From: an uncultured Eubacterium sp. | GTDB lineage: Bacteria > Bacillota > Clostridia > Peptostreptococcales > Anaerovoracaceae | Length of the DNA: 64,000 bases | Direction of reading: 5' to 3' | Assembly (NCBI GenBank): GCA_946555345.1 | Contig: CAMNSS010000013.1 | Location: 1-64,000 of the forward strand | Part shown: positions 15,614-24,442 of the stretch, piece by piece | Position numbering within the stretch: position 1 is the first letter of the stretch | Layout: each line of letters begins with the position of its first letter | Notes under the pieces: model-generated | What the model saw: the letters and a program-made list of their open reading frames with translations, nothing else | What the model was told of the DNA's origin: nothing | Database searches by the model: none | Made by a program: the position numbers and the translations under genes

Positions 15614-15657
15614 AAAAACACGCGCCGAAAAGCCTGCGCTTCTCTGTGCGTGTTTTT
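15614..15657 (-). terminator. Bidirectional terminator downstream of addB
   Basis: AAAAACACGC (15614-15623) pairs perfectly with GCGTGTTTTT (15648-15657). The A and T runs at the ends make it usable from both sides; it is the first terminator-like structure after the addB stop. Confidence 0.65.
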
Positions 15658-15883
15658 GCCTGCTTCTGGCAAAAAATCGGGGAGGCTGATTCTATTCTCC
15701 GCAAAAATCAGCTTTCCCAATCGCTTCGCGCTCATTTCATTGCTTGCAATCACCCGCAAGCGCAGGGATGCGAAACCACCTCCTGCACACGGCGCACACC
15801 TGTACCAATGAATAACACGCCTTGCGCCAATTCATAGCTGCATCCTGTACCCTTGCACCAATTCATGGCTGCATCCCGCAGAT

Positions 15884-18800
15884 CTATACCAATTCATACC
15901 TGCACCCTGCGAAAGCTAAATCAAACATACAAATGCTCTTATAGCTGCAATATTTACAGGCAGTCTTCTTTTCAGCGGAATCCTTTTCCCGTTTCGGTTT
16001 GATTTCGATACGCCCGTCACAGATTTCCTCACAGATCCGTTTCACCTGTGCATCCACCTCCCCAATCAGCGTATCCATTTCCGCACGGGTAAACCATATG
16101 CCGCCTGCCGCCGCCTCCCACTGCTGCCTTTCCTTGACGAACTTTACGGGGATTACCGTCGATTCCTTAACAGAATCCTTCCCGATATCAGAATCCATCG
16201 CCTGTATCGCACCATCCTCATGGAGCATGATTCCCTGCATCCTATAATTCTTTTCCAACCGTTCTTCCAAATTGTCCGTGCCATCTATCGCAGCGCTGCG
16301 ATCGCCATTGGTCTCCAGTTCTCCTATGTTAAAATAAAATACGCCTGCCGGCGCTGCGGAATGTCCTTCGCCTGCTGATCGTCCATCGACAAGAAAGCCG
16401 TTATCATCATACGTTCCGCCCATCGCCGCCTTGAGGTATACCATCAGTTGGAGCTGGTATCCGCTTTTCATATGATCGATATTGATTTGGCTCAGTCCTG
16501 TTTTATAATCAACGATTCTTACCGCACACGCATCGCCGCGCTGGGAATTGGAAACGCCTATGTCGTTCGAGCCGCCCGCATCGCTGCGCCGGGGAGCGGA
16601 TGCGCATGGATTGCCCAGGCCATGCGCATCATTCAACTGATTCGGGACGCCTGCATCGCCAGCAGCTTCCACCCGCCGTGTACCTAAGCTGTTTTCTCCG
16701 TCCGGACCGTCCGGACCGCCCGCATCGCCCGCCGAAAGCACGTCCAAGCGGTCGATATTTCCCCGGATCAGCACCTCCCTGTCCCCTGCCTGTATCCTGA
16801 CGGAAGGAAGCTCCTGCCCCTTGCCGAATGAGCGTTCAAAGTAAATATTCCGAATCGCGCCCTTCTTTACCTGCTTGACCATCGCCCAGGCAACATCGCC
16901 GCAAATTTCCGCCAATCGTTCCGTCCGGTATGCTTCCGTTCTTCCCGCATCGGTCAAGCCTTCCTTATAGCTGCTCATTTCGTCCCTGATGATGTGTTCC
17001 ACCATATCCCGGCAGTCATCCTCCGTGATGCGCATCCAGGAAGACGCTGGATCTGTCACCATCATTGCTTGGTCTTCCGGCATCAGCCGCTGGGACAGCA
17101 TCATCATCGTCCTATGATAGAGATCCCCGATTTCCCGTCCGCTCATTTCATACAGCTCCGGCTCTTTCGCACGAAGACCGTGCTGCACAAAATATGCAAA
17201 CGGACAACTGCTGTATTTTTCAAGCTTCGACGCACTGACCACGATATCGCCGTCAGCATCCTGGTAAAGCGCCTCCGCAAAGCTGTTTCCCAGCTTTTCC
17301 ACGGTATTATCAAAGAGCATCCCCGCTTTCAGCTTTTCCAGCACACCAGGCTGTTTTCTCTGATAGCGGATCAAGACCTGCTTCCAGCCGTCATGAAGCG
17401 TTCCGCCGTCGCAATACTTGTGGAAAGCCTCCGCCAGATAGAAAAGCGCGCCTTCCCCGCAAAGCATCATGTCCAGGACATCGCCATCCGCTTCCAGGTC
17501 GGAAACGATCCGCAAAAGCCCCTTCCCTGCCAAGTACTGCTCCAGCTTCATGAAAATCTCGGATTTTCGCAGCGGCCCGCCATTCTCATCCATGCTGCTA
17601 CAGCTGACGTAAAGCCGCTCCTGCGGCAAATGAAACGTCCTGTAAATTGCCATCGCTTCTTCTTGCCGCAGTACGCTGTCCCGCTTGGAAATTTCCAGCT
17701 TCATATCGGCAAGCACATCCTGTTCCCGTTCGCTCAAAAGCCCCTCGCTATTCGTTTCCAGCGGGAGAATCCCAGCGTTTGCGCCCGCCACTAAAAGAAC
17801 CTTGACGCGGCTGAGCCTGGTCCGCTGCATCGTACCCATGATCACGCAGTCCGAAGTCACCGGGACAAGCCCGATCTCGACCTTTTCAAACCCCGCGATC
17901 ATCAGCTTCAATAGCTCTTCATTGGAAATGCGCTCGTCGCCCGTAATCTCCACGATCTGGTCAAAAATATTGCAGATGATATTCCAACTCTGCGCCGTCT
18001 GCGCCGCGCCTTCCGTAAGGCCTGCGGCTTCCTGCTGCACGATCAAATCTTCGATCCGCTGCCGCATCCCGAAATCCCCGTCGAGAAAACGATACAAACC
18101 TTCCGTTTTCTCCCCGGCAGTATTGCGGCGTCCGATGCAGTTCCTTGCTCCCTCTATCGTTTCCACGACTGCTTGGCGCAGCTGGTTAAGCCGCTCCAGC
18201 TCCGCCTCGCTGTATCTGTCCCCGGTTTTCGTAAACGGCAGCTTCCAGGAAGCCCCCCTGATTTTAAAGGAAGCCGCATAATTTTCCAGCATTTCGATCT
18301 CGTCAGTTGGAATCCTTAAAATCCCCGTTTTCAGCATCTGCATCACGTTTTCGCTTCTGTAGCCCCCGGAGACGAGCTGCATCACCGCAATCAGAAACCC
18401 GACGGCCGGATGGTGCAGCACTTTCCTCTTTTTATCGACGAACACGGGAATGCCCCACCTGTGGAACGTCCGCCTGAATACCCTGCCACGGTGTTCCATG
18501 TCATTGCAGACCAAAACGATATCGCCAAACTTGTAACCGTGTTCCTTCACCAGCTCCATGATATACGCCGCCGCCCGCTCCGCCTCCGCATAGACATTGG
18601 ACGTCTGCACAAGAGTCACGGCGGCGGGGTTTTCCCACACGGTCTTTCGCTTGTCCCCTTCTATCGCATGAACCTGCGCCTGCTCGTGCAAATCCGCCGC
18701 CAGCGTTTTCAACTGCTCGATTACATACCCGGCCAAACGGAAAATCTCGTTTCCCGCTTCGTAAGTCAGCACGATGTTCACCGCCTTGGCAGTACGCAGC

Positions 18801-19426
18801 AGCTTGCCGATGATTTGCAGGTTTTTCGGCGTAAAGGTATCGTATCCGTAGATCCAAATCTCGGATTCCGCTACCATGGACGCTTGCGTGAGCTTCTCAC
18901 CGTAAAAATCTATGTAGTCGTCCGAATCCAAATATTTCCCTTCGATCAGCCTCTGGTATTCTGTATAAATCGCCTGGATATCCGAAAGCTTGTATTTCAA
19001 ATACCCCGTATCCGAAAGCCCGTCCAGCGCCTCAGCCAAGCGTTCCGGCGTCACTTGGTAAAGCTTCATGTCCGAAATGAGGGAATTGAGCAAATCGATG
19101 AACGAATTTTTCCAATTCAAGTCCTTATAGATTTTGAGGTCTTTCGCAGTTTTCCGCATCACCTTCGTAAGGAGCATATGCCTGCCGTACTGGTCGATCA
19201 TCGCAGGCTTTTTGCCACAAGTCTCGCGCACCGCTTTGTTTCCCAGCATGGAAAAGTCCATCACGCGGAGATCCATCAGTCCTTTTTTCCCCATATAAAA
19301 AAAGGCATCCCGTTCCGCCTGCAACGAAAATTGGTCCGGCACAAGCAGCAAGGTCTTGCCTTTTATCTGTCCAAACATGAATTTTTCTTTATCGGTATCT
19401 TCCCTTCCGCAATAGATGTTAAGCAT
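15884..19426 (-). CDS. addB: ATP-dependent nuclease subunit B (AddB/RexB)
   Basis: A 1180-residue protein with the AddB layout: inactivated helicase-like N-terminal two thirds and a C-terminal RecB-family nuclease. AddB works with AddA to resect double-strand breaks and load RecA. Nuclease residues are visible in RGNIDRLDV and VRIVDYKTG, and the 4Fe-4S cysteines in SSCPFAYFVQHG and CKYCSYKSICMFD. The N-terminus LNIYCGREDTDKEKFMF lacks a classical Walker A, common in clostridial AddB. Between the two nuclease strands sits an unusual low-complexity insertion of about 68 residues (DNA 16531-16738). addA is not adjacent. The gene follows the fab cluster by 15 bases and is probably read through from it. 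Confidence 0.92.
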   Translation of the reverse strand: MLNIYCGREDTDKEKFMFGQIKGKTLLLVPDQFSLQAERDAFFYMGKKGLMDLRVMDFSMLGNKAVRETCGKKPAMIDQYGRHMLLTKVMRKTAKDLKIYKDLNWKNSFIDLLNSLISDMKLYQVTPERLAEALDGLSDTGYLKYKLSDIQAIYTEYQRLIEGKYLDSDDYIDFYGEKLTQASMVAESEIWIYGYDTFTPKNLQIIGKLLRTAKAVNIVLTYEAGNEIFRLAGYVIEQLKTLAADLHEQAQVHAIEGDKRKTVWENPAAVTLVQTSNVYAEAERAAAYIMELVKEHGYKFGDIVLVCNDMEHRGRVFRRTFHRWGIPVFVDKKRKVLHHPAVGFLIAVMQLVSGGYRSENVMQMLKTGILRIPTDEIEMLENYAASFKIRGASWKLPFTKTGDRYSEAELERLNQLRQAVVETIEGARNCIGRRNTAGEKTEGLYRFLDGDFGMRQRIEDLIVQQEAAGLTEGAAQTAQSWNIICNIFDQIVEITGDERISNEELLKLMIAGFEKVEIGLVPVTSDCVIMGTMQRTRLSRVKVLLVAGANAGILPLETNSEGLLSEREQDVLADMKLEISKRDSVLRQEEAMAIYRTFHLPQERLYVSCSSMDENGGPLRKSEIFMKLEQYLAGKGLLRIVSDLEADGDVLDMMLCGEGALFYLAEAFHKYCDGGTLHDGWKQVLIRYQRKQPGVLEKLKAGMLFDNTVEKLGNSFAEALYQDADGDIVVSASKLEKYSSCPFAYFVQHGLRAKEPELYEMSGREIGDLYHRTMMMLSQRLMPEDQAMMVTDPASSWMRITEDDCRDMVEHIIRDEMSSYKEGLTDAGRTEAYRTERLAEICGDVAWAMVKQVKKGAIRNIYFERSFGKGQELPSVRIQAGDREVLIRGNIDRLDVLSAGDAGGPDGPDGENSLGTRRVEAAGDAGVPNQLNDAHGLGNPCASAPRRSDAGGSNDIGVSNSQRGDACAVRIVDYKTGLSQINIDHMKSGYQLQLMVYLKAAMGGTYDDNGFLVDGRSAGEGHSAAPAGVFYFNIGELETNGDRSAAIDGTDNLEERLEKNYRMQGIMLHEDGAIQAMDSDIGKDSVKESTVIPVKFVKERQQWEAAAGGIWFTRAEMDTLIGEVDAQVKRICEEICDGRIEIKPKREKDSAEKKTACKYCSYKSICMFDLAFAGCRYELV

Positions 19427-19441
19427 GAAAACGCCGCCTTC

Positions 19442-20908
19442 CTATGTGGTAAATTCCCTGAATACATCCTTCACGCTGTCAATTTTCCTAATCCGCTCCA
19501 CATTGGCATTGCAGAAAACCAGGCTGTTTTCATAGTCGCCGCCTGCGCCTCTGAGAACAGCTTCGATGATATCGTAGGAATCATTATCCGTGTCCGTGAT
19601 ACGCTGTGTAAAAGCGTTGCGCATGGCCCTGACGGATGTCTTCATAGGGCTTTTTATCATTGTAACATCATTTGCCGTACAGTTCAAATACAGCTTTTTA
19701 TACGAATCGGAAGCGCCGCATTCCTCCGTCGCCACAAAACGCGTCCCCAGCAGAAAACCATCCGCCCCGTACCGGTACAAAGGCTCGGCATCTGCCTTTT
19801 CGATAATGCCGCCGCCTGCGATGAGCGGGCAGTTTTCCAACTTGGAAAGCTCCGCCTTGATATCCGCAATCAGCTTAAGCCATTCCTGCTCTGCCTTTTC
19901 GATCTGCGTTTCCTTAAATCCCAAAAGGCCAGCGGCGAGAGGTCCTTGAAAGATGAAGCCATCCGGCTCCCTGTTGTACTTCTTGGCCCACGACCGGATG
20001 ATCGCCGACGCCGCCCGCTTCGAGGAAATGGTCGGGATCAGCGCTACTTTTTTGTTGCTGCAATACTTGGGCAGATCTGTGGGAATCCCTGCGCTGGTAA
20101 CGATCACCTGTGCGCCGGCTTTGACGGCAGTTTCCGCATATTGATGCGCCCAGGGCTTGTTCCACATGATGCTCACGCCGATGAGGCCTTTGCCGCCTGC
20201 CTTCTGCACCGCCGCAAGAGCCGCCCTCACTTCCTGCTCGATCGCCTTCAAATTCGCCGCTTGCGGGTTGCTTCCGTATTCTTCCATCCTATATCCGATG
20301 GCGGAAGTGCCGATCAAGCCCAATCCGCCTTCGATGGCGACAGCGGACGCCAGCTCGCTGCCTGCAATGCCGATGCTCATGCCTGCCGATACGATCGGTA
20401 CTGGCAGCGTGTGTACACCTAATTTCAACGGACGCAAAGTGAATGCCCCACTTCGCCGGTAACCCATGGAGCTTCTCATCAGCAGGAACTGGTTGATGTT
20501 ATCGAGGGAGGAAATGAACCGCGATAGCTCCGCTTCTGGAACTGGCGCGATGGCTTCGCTCACCATCGCCTCGTGAAAATCCTCATGCGCCATCACCGCT
20601 GAAGCGCCTTTTTCCGTAAGCTGTATCTTGACGATCCGACGATCCTCATCGTCCCGCCGCCGTTTCACGTAGCCCTTTTTCACCAGCTTATTGATGGCCG
20701 CCGTAAGCGTGCTGACACGGATGCCCAGAAGGTTCGCCACATGCGTCATCGTCCGCGCCCGTCCCGTCCCCACCGCTACGAGCGTATGGATTTCGGTAAT
20801 GGAAAGGTCAGCAGAGGTGGATTCCTTCACGGCCTCCTCCTCCAGCTTCAAAACCATTTGAAAAAGATTTCCTAGGATGTCGTTGATCTTCTTGACGTTT
20901 TTATCCAA
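19442..20908 (-). CDS. MarR/FabT-like regulator fused to nitronate monooxygenase/FabK-like flavoprotein
   Basis: A 488-residue two-domain protein in one frame. Residues 1-147 are a MarR winged helix (MTHVANLLGIRVSTLTAAIN, then YVKRRRDDEDRRIVKIQLTEKG), close in type and context to FabT. Residues 148-488 are an FMN-binding TIM barrel of the NMO/FabK family (GGLGLIGTSAIGY, TSAGIPTDLPKYC, LIAGGGIIEKADAEPLY, GADGFLLGTRFVATEE). Translation probably starts at TTG 20906-20908, which overlaps the fabZ stop and has AAGGAG seven bases before it. It lies last in the fab cluster. A redox- or acyl-linked repressor, or a bifunctional enzyme-regulator, is a reasonable inference. No frameshift or stop separates the domains. 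Confidence 0.88.
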   Translation of the reverse strand: MDKNVKKINDILGNLFQMVLKLEEEAVKESTSADLSITEIHTLVAVGTGRARTMTHVANLLGIRVSTLTAAINKLVKKGYVKRRRDDEDRRIVKIQLTEKGASAVMAHEDFHEAMVSEAIAPVPEAELSRFISSLDNINQFLLMRSSMGYRRSGAFTLRPLKLGVHTLPVPIVSAGMSIGIAGSELASAVAIEGGLGLIGTSAIGYRMEEYGSNPQAANLKAIEQEVRAALAAVQKAGGKGLIGVSIMWNKPWAHQYAETAVKAGAQVIVTSAGIPTDLPKYCSNKKVALIPTISSKRAASAIIRSWAKKYNREPDGFIFQGPLAAGLLGFKETQIEKAEQEWLKLIADIKAELSKLENCPLIAGGGIIEKADAEPLYRYGADGFLLGTRFVATEECGASDSYKKLYLNCTANDVTMIKSPMKTSVRAMRNAFTQRITDTDNDSYDIIEAVLRGAGGDYENSLVFCNANVERIRKIDSVKDVFREFTT

Positions 20909-21344
20909 GCTTCTGCTCCTTGCTAAAAGCGAACATGATTTCACATTTGCAAGCGAGTTCATCCCCCACGTAAGCTTCCGCAAGCCCTGTCCCGCTGCTG
21001 TTCCTGAGTCTGTCCAGCGTCACTTTTAGCGTAAGGGTATCCCCCGGAACGACCTGCCGTTTGAACCTTGCGCTCTTAATTGCGCCGAATACGGCCAGCT
21101 TTCCCCTGTGTTCCGGCATACTGAGTACCGCGATTGCGCCTGCCTGTGCCAGCGACTCGACCTGCAATACGCCCGGCATGATCGGATTTCCTGGGAAATG
21201 CCCCTGGAAATAATATTCATCCGCCGTGACAAACTTTGTAGCGACGATGGATTTTCCCGCCTCCATTTCCTCGACCTGATCCACCAGGAGAAACGGCTCT
21301 CGGTGCGGTATGATTTCTTTTATCTGTTCCTTATTCAATAACAT
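20901..21344 (-). CDS. fabZ: (3R)-hydroxyacyl-ACP dehydratase FabZ
   Basis: A 147-residue hot-dog dehydratase. HREPFLLVDQVEE opens the fold, and the catalytic histidine and glutamate are in FQGHFPGNPIMPGVLQVESLAQAG. It removes water from 3-hydroxyacyl-ACP in each elongation cycle. The ATG follows AAGGAA. Its last codons overlap the TTG start of the MarR/flavoprotein fusion, so the two are translationally coupled. Confidence 0.95.
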   Translation of the reverse strand: MLLNKEQIKEIIPHREPFLLVDQVEEMEAGKSIVATKFVTADEYYFQGHFPGNPIMPGVLQVESLAQAGAIAVLSMPEHRGKLAVFGAIKSARFKRQVVPGDTLTLKVTLDRLRNSSGTGLAEAYVGDELACKCEIMFAFSKEQKLG

Positions 21345-21413
21345 TTGGCTATTCCTTTTTTATCTTGCAATGGCTCTCTAACAACGGTCCTCTGACAATG
21401 GCCTTCTTGCAGT

Positions 21414-22646
21414 CTATTCTTCGAATTTCTTTACGACCAGCGTTCCGTTATGCCCGCCAAAGCCCAAAGAGTTTGACATGACATAGCGCAGATCAGCTTT
21501 TCTGCCTGCATTCGGAACATAGTCCAGACCCAGCTCGGGATCTGGCTTTTTTAATCCTACGGTCGGCGGGATGAAGCCTTCCATGATCGCCTTGGTGCAA
21601 ATCACCGCTTCAAGGCCGCCTGCGCCGCCCAAAAGATGCCCCGTCATGCTCTTTGTCGAGCTTACCGGCACTTTCGTATCCTCGCCGAACACCTTCTTCA
21701 CTGCGATCGTCTCAAACGCATCGTTATACGGCGTTCCCGTCCCGTGCGCATTGATGTAATCGATCTCATCCGCTGCAATGCCAGCTTCTTTGAGTGCGAG
21801 CCTGATCGCCTTTGCCGCGCCTTCGCCATCCGGCGCAGGCGATGTGATATGGTAAGCATCGGAAGTTGCGCCGTATCCCACGATTTCACCGTAGATTTTA
21901 GCGCCCCTAGCCTTTGCATGCTCCAGCTCTTCTAACACCAGAAGCCCTGCGCCCTCGCCCAAGATGAAGCCGTCGCGCTCTGCGTCAAACGGCGTTGAGC
22001 ATCTGTCCGGGTCGGTCCTCGTGGACATCGCCGTCATATTGGCAAAGCCCGAAAAGCATACCGGGGAAAAGACGGATTCCGCCGCCCCTGCCAAAATCAC
22101 ATCGTGGTATCCATGCTTTACATTCCGGTAAGCTTCCCCGATATTATGCGTTCCCGCCGCGCACGCCGAGACGATTCCCATGCTCGCACCCTGTGCATGG
22201 AACGCCATCGAAATATTGCCTGAAATTCCGTTTGGCATCACCATCGGAATCATCATCGCAGAGGCCCTCGCCATGTTGTTTCGCTTCACGCACTTCGCCA
22301 CTTCGTTTTCCAGCGTGATCACGCCGCCGATTCCCGTACCGCAATACACGCCAAACCTGTCCGGCTCGATGTTCTCGCCGCTGACAAGCCCTGCATCCTC
22401 CATCGCTTCCTTCGCCGCCGTCAATGCAAACTGCGCCACCCGATCCAGCCGCTTTGCCGCCCGCTTATCACCGTAATCGTAATTTTTCACCTCTGCGCCC
22501 ATCCGCACCTTGTGGTTTTCCAAATCGAACAGGGTGATTTCCGCGATTCCGTGCCTTCCGTTGCTGATGGAATCCCACATTGCTTCCACGTCGTTTCCCA
22601 CTGGAGAAACAACGCCCAAGCCCGTTATCACTACTCTTTTTTCCAT
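21414..22646 (-). CDS. fabF: 3-oxoacyl-ACP synthase II FabF
   Basis: A 410-residue ketosynthase of normal length. The catalytic triad is visible: cysteine in SACAAGTHNIGEAY, histidine in NAHGTGTPYND and histidine in TGHLLGGAGGLEA. It condenses malonyl-ACP with growing acyl-ACP. The start follows AAGGAGATTAAC. It stands 11 bases after fabG. Confidence 0.96.
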   Translation of the reverse strand: MEKRVVITGLGVVSPVGNDVEAMWDSISNGRHGIAEITLFDLENHKVRMGAEVKNYDYGDKRAAKRLDRVAQFALTAAKEAMEDAGLVSGENIEPDRFGVYCGTGIGGVITLENEVAKCVKRNNMARASAMMIPMVMPNGISGNISMAFHAQGASMGIVSACAAGTHNIGEAYRNVKHGYHDVILAGAAESVFSPVCFSGFANMTAMSTRTDPDRCSTPFDAERDGFILGEGAGLLVLEELEHAKARGAKIYGEIVGYGATSDAYHITSPAPDGEGAAKAIRLALKEAGIAADEIDYINAHGTGTPYNDAFETIAVKKVFGEDTKVPVSSTKSMTGHLLGGAGGLEAVICTKAIMEGFIPPTVGLKKPDPELGLDYVPNAGRKADLRYVMSNSLGFGGHNGTLVVKKFEE

Positions 22647-22657
22647 GTTAATCTCCT

Positions 22658-23398
22658 TTACATTATGATGCCGCCGTCAACGCTGAGTACCTGCCCCGTG
22701 ATATACGAGCCTAGGTCCGACGCCAGGAAAAGGGCTGCGTTTGCCACGTCTTCCGGCTTTCCCGTTCGTCCCAAGGCGATATTTTTCGCCGCCTGCTGCT
22801 TCTGCTCGTCGGTCAGCACCGCCGTCATGTCCGTCTCGATGAACCCGGGCGCGATCGCATTGACCCGGATGCCCCTCCTGCCAAGCTCCTTCGCAGCCGA
22901 CAGGCTCATGCCCACAATCCCGGCCTTGGATGCGCTGTAATTGACCTGGGCAGGGTTTCCCTTCAGCCCAGATACGGACGCCATATTGATGATCGCGCCG
23001 CTCCTCTTTTTGATCATCAGGCCAGCGCATTCCTTCATCATGTAAAACGCACCGTTCAGGTTGGCGTTGATGACTTTCGTAAAGTCTTCCGCGCTCATGC
23101 GTACCATGAGCTTGTCGTTGGTCATCCCTGCATTGTTGACGAGGATATCCACCCTGCCGAAAAGCTCCTTCGCCATTGCCGCCGCCTTGACGGCAGTCTC
23201 CGGGTCTGCAACATCGCCTTTCAGAAGATGCACCTGCGTTCCGTATTGTTTCAGTTCTCCTGCCGTCTTTTCCGCTTCTTCGTCATTGCTTCTGTAGCAG
23301 AGGATCACGTCAGCCCCATTTTCGCAAAAACACTTCGCGATGGCCTTGCCGATGCCCCTGACGCCGCCCGTGATCACGGCTTTTTTATCCTTTAACAT
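22658..23398 (-). CDS. fabG: 3-oxoacyl-ACP reductase FabG
   Basis: A 246-residue short-chain dehydrogenase. The NADP-binding motif is TGGVRGIGKAIAKCF, NNAG is present in VNNAGMTNDKL, and the catalytic Ser-Tyr-Lys are in MASVSGLKG and YSASKAG. I chose the ATG starting MLKDKKAVITGG because it has GGAG nine bases upstream and gives the usual 246 residues; five in-frame codons upstream are discarded. It reduces 3-oxoacyl-ACP in the elongation cycle. Confidence 0.95.
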   Translation of the reverse strand: MLKDKKAVITGGVRGIGKAIAKCFCENGADVILCYRSNDEEAEKTAGELKQYGTQVHLLKGDVADPETAVKAAAMAKELFGRVDILVNNAGMTNDKLMVRMSAEDFTKVINANLNGAFYMMKECAGLMIKKRSGAIINMASVSGLKGNPAQVNYSASKAGIVGMSLSAAKELGRRGIRVNAIAPGFIETDMTAVLTDEQKQQAAKNIALGRTGKPEDVANAALFLASDLGSYITGQVLSVDGGIIM

Positions 23399-23461
23399 TT
23401 GATTGTTCTCCATTCGTCTTCGTTATCTGCTCTTATTCGCCTTCGTTTTATGCCGGACGCA

Positions 23462-24442
23462 CTATGCCATTTCCTGCAACGCTGCGACCGTCTCTTCCAG
23501 CGTTTCGACGTTTTCCACGTGATATGCCGCAATCTGCGGGCACGTTTTTTTCACCAGTCCCGAAAGCGTCTTGCCCGGACCAACTTCGATGATGACGCCC
23601 ACGCCGTCCGCTTCAAATTTCCTGATAATTTCTTCCCAGTAAACCGGGCTCATCGCCTGCTTTGCCAGCATATCCGCTAAATAAGCGCACACGTTGCCGC
23701 CGTCAAAATCCTTCATCATATCGTCGGCCGTCACGTTGGCGTAGACTTTTTTCTGCGGCGCTTTCAGCCCCGCTTCCAGCAGGATATCTTTCAGCTTTTC
23801 CGCCGCCGGAATCATCATCGGGCTGTGGAAAGCCGTACTGACACCGAGTGGGATCGCCTTGACCCCGCGCGCCTTTGCCGCTTTGCGAAAGCGTTTCAAT
23901 GCAGCCTTATCGCCTGCCACCACCGTCTGCACTGGAGAATTGAAATTAACGCCTTCCAGGATACCGTCTTCCCGGGCTTCCTCGACTGCCTCCAATACGG
24001 CCGCACGGTCGCCCATTCCTGCCGCCATGCCGCCCTTTGCATTTCCATCCGCATCAAGGCCCGCCTGCTGCATCAGCGTCCCCCGTTTAGAAACGATGTC
24101 GATGCCCTTGCTGATCTCGTCGATCGCGCCTGCCGCCGTAAGCGCAGAATATTCTCCCAAGCTAAAGCCAGCTATGGCCGTGACTTCCAGCTTATCCGCC
24201 AGTCCTTTTTCTTCGATCTGCCCCAGCAGAGCTTGGTATGCCGCCATGGTCGTCGTATAAATCGCCGGCTGGGTCACATGGGTCTGCTTGAGCGTCTCCG
24301 CATCGCCCTCAAAGCACCAGTCCTTTACCTGCTGCCCCGCCATATCAAAGATTTCCTTTGCCTGCGGGTAGTGATCATAGAGATCCTTTCCCATGCCGCT
24401 ATACTGCGCGCCCTGCCCTGCAAATACGATTCCGATCTTCAT
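23462..24442 (-). CDS. fabD: Malonyl-CoA-ACP transacylase FabD
   Basis: A 326-residue acyltransferase starting MKIGIVFAGQGAQYSGMG. The nucleophile elbow is AGFSLGEYSALTAAG, and the second catalytic residue lies in TAFHSPMMIPAAEKL. It loads malonyl groups onto ACP. The ATG lies 12 bases after AAGGAGG and overlaps the end of fabK by 44 bases. About 60 bases separate it from fabG. Confidence 0.94.
   Translation of the reverse strand: MKIGIVFAGQGAQYSGMGKDLYDHYPQAKEIFDMAGQQVKDWCFEGDAETLKQTHVTQPAIYTTTMAAYQALLGQIEEKGLADKLEVTAIAGFSLGEYSALTAAGAIDEISKGIDIVSKRGTLMQQAGLDADGNAKGGMAAGMGDRAAVLEAVEEAREDGILEGVNFNSPVQTVVAGDKAALKRFRKAAKARGVKAIPLGVSTAFHSPMMIPAAEKLKDILLEAGLKAPQKKVYANVTADDMMKDFDGGNVCAYLADMLAKQAMSPVYWEEIIRKFEADGVGVIIEVGPGKTLSGLVKKTCPQIAAYHVENVETLEETVAALQEMA

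Larger units (their letters stand above)
15467..15883. other. Convergent spacer between tRNAs and addB
   Basis: Contains a plus-strand terminator (15479-15504) and a bidirectional stem-loop (15614-15657). The rest has no supported gene. Predicted frames across it run through the tRNA genes. Confidence 0.6.

Noticed and set aside
15304-15759. Frames overlapping the tRNA-Thr/tRNA-Ala genes
   Set aside because: They cross two well-formed tRNAs and the terminator.
18410-20422. 670-residue plus-strand open frame antisense to addB and the MarR fusion
   Set aside because: It is the mirror of two secure genes, has no ribosome binding site, and its sequence is unlike any family (histidine/arginine/leucine-rich shadow composition).
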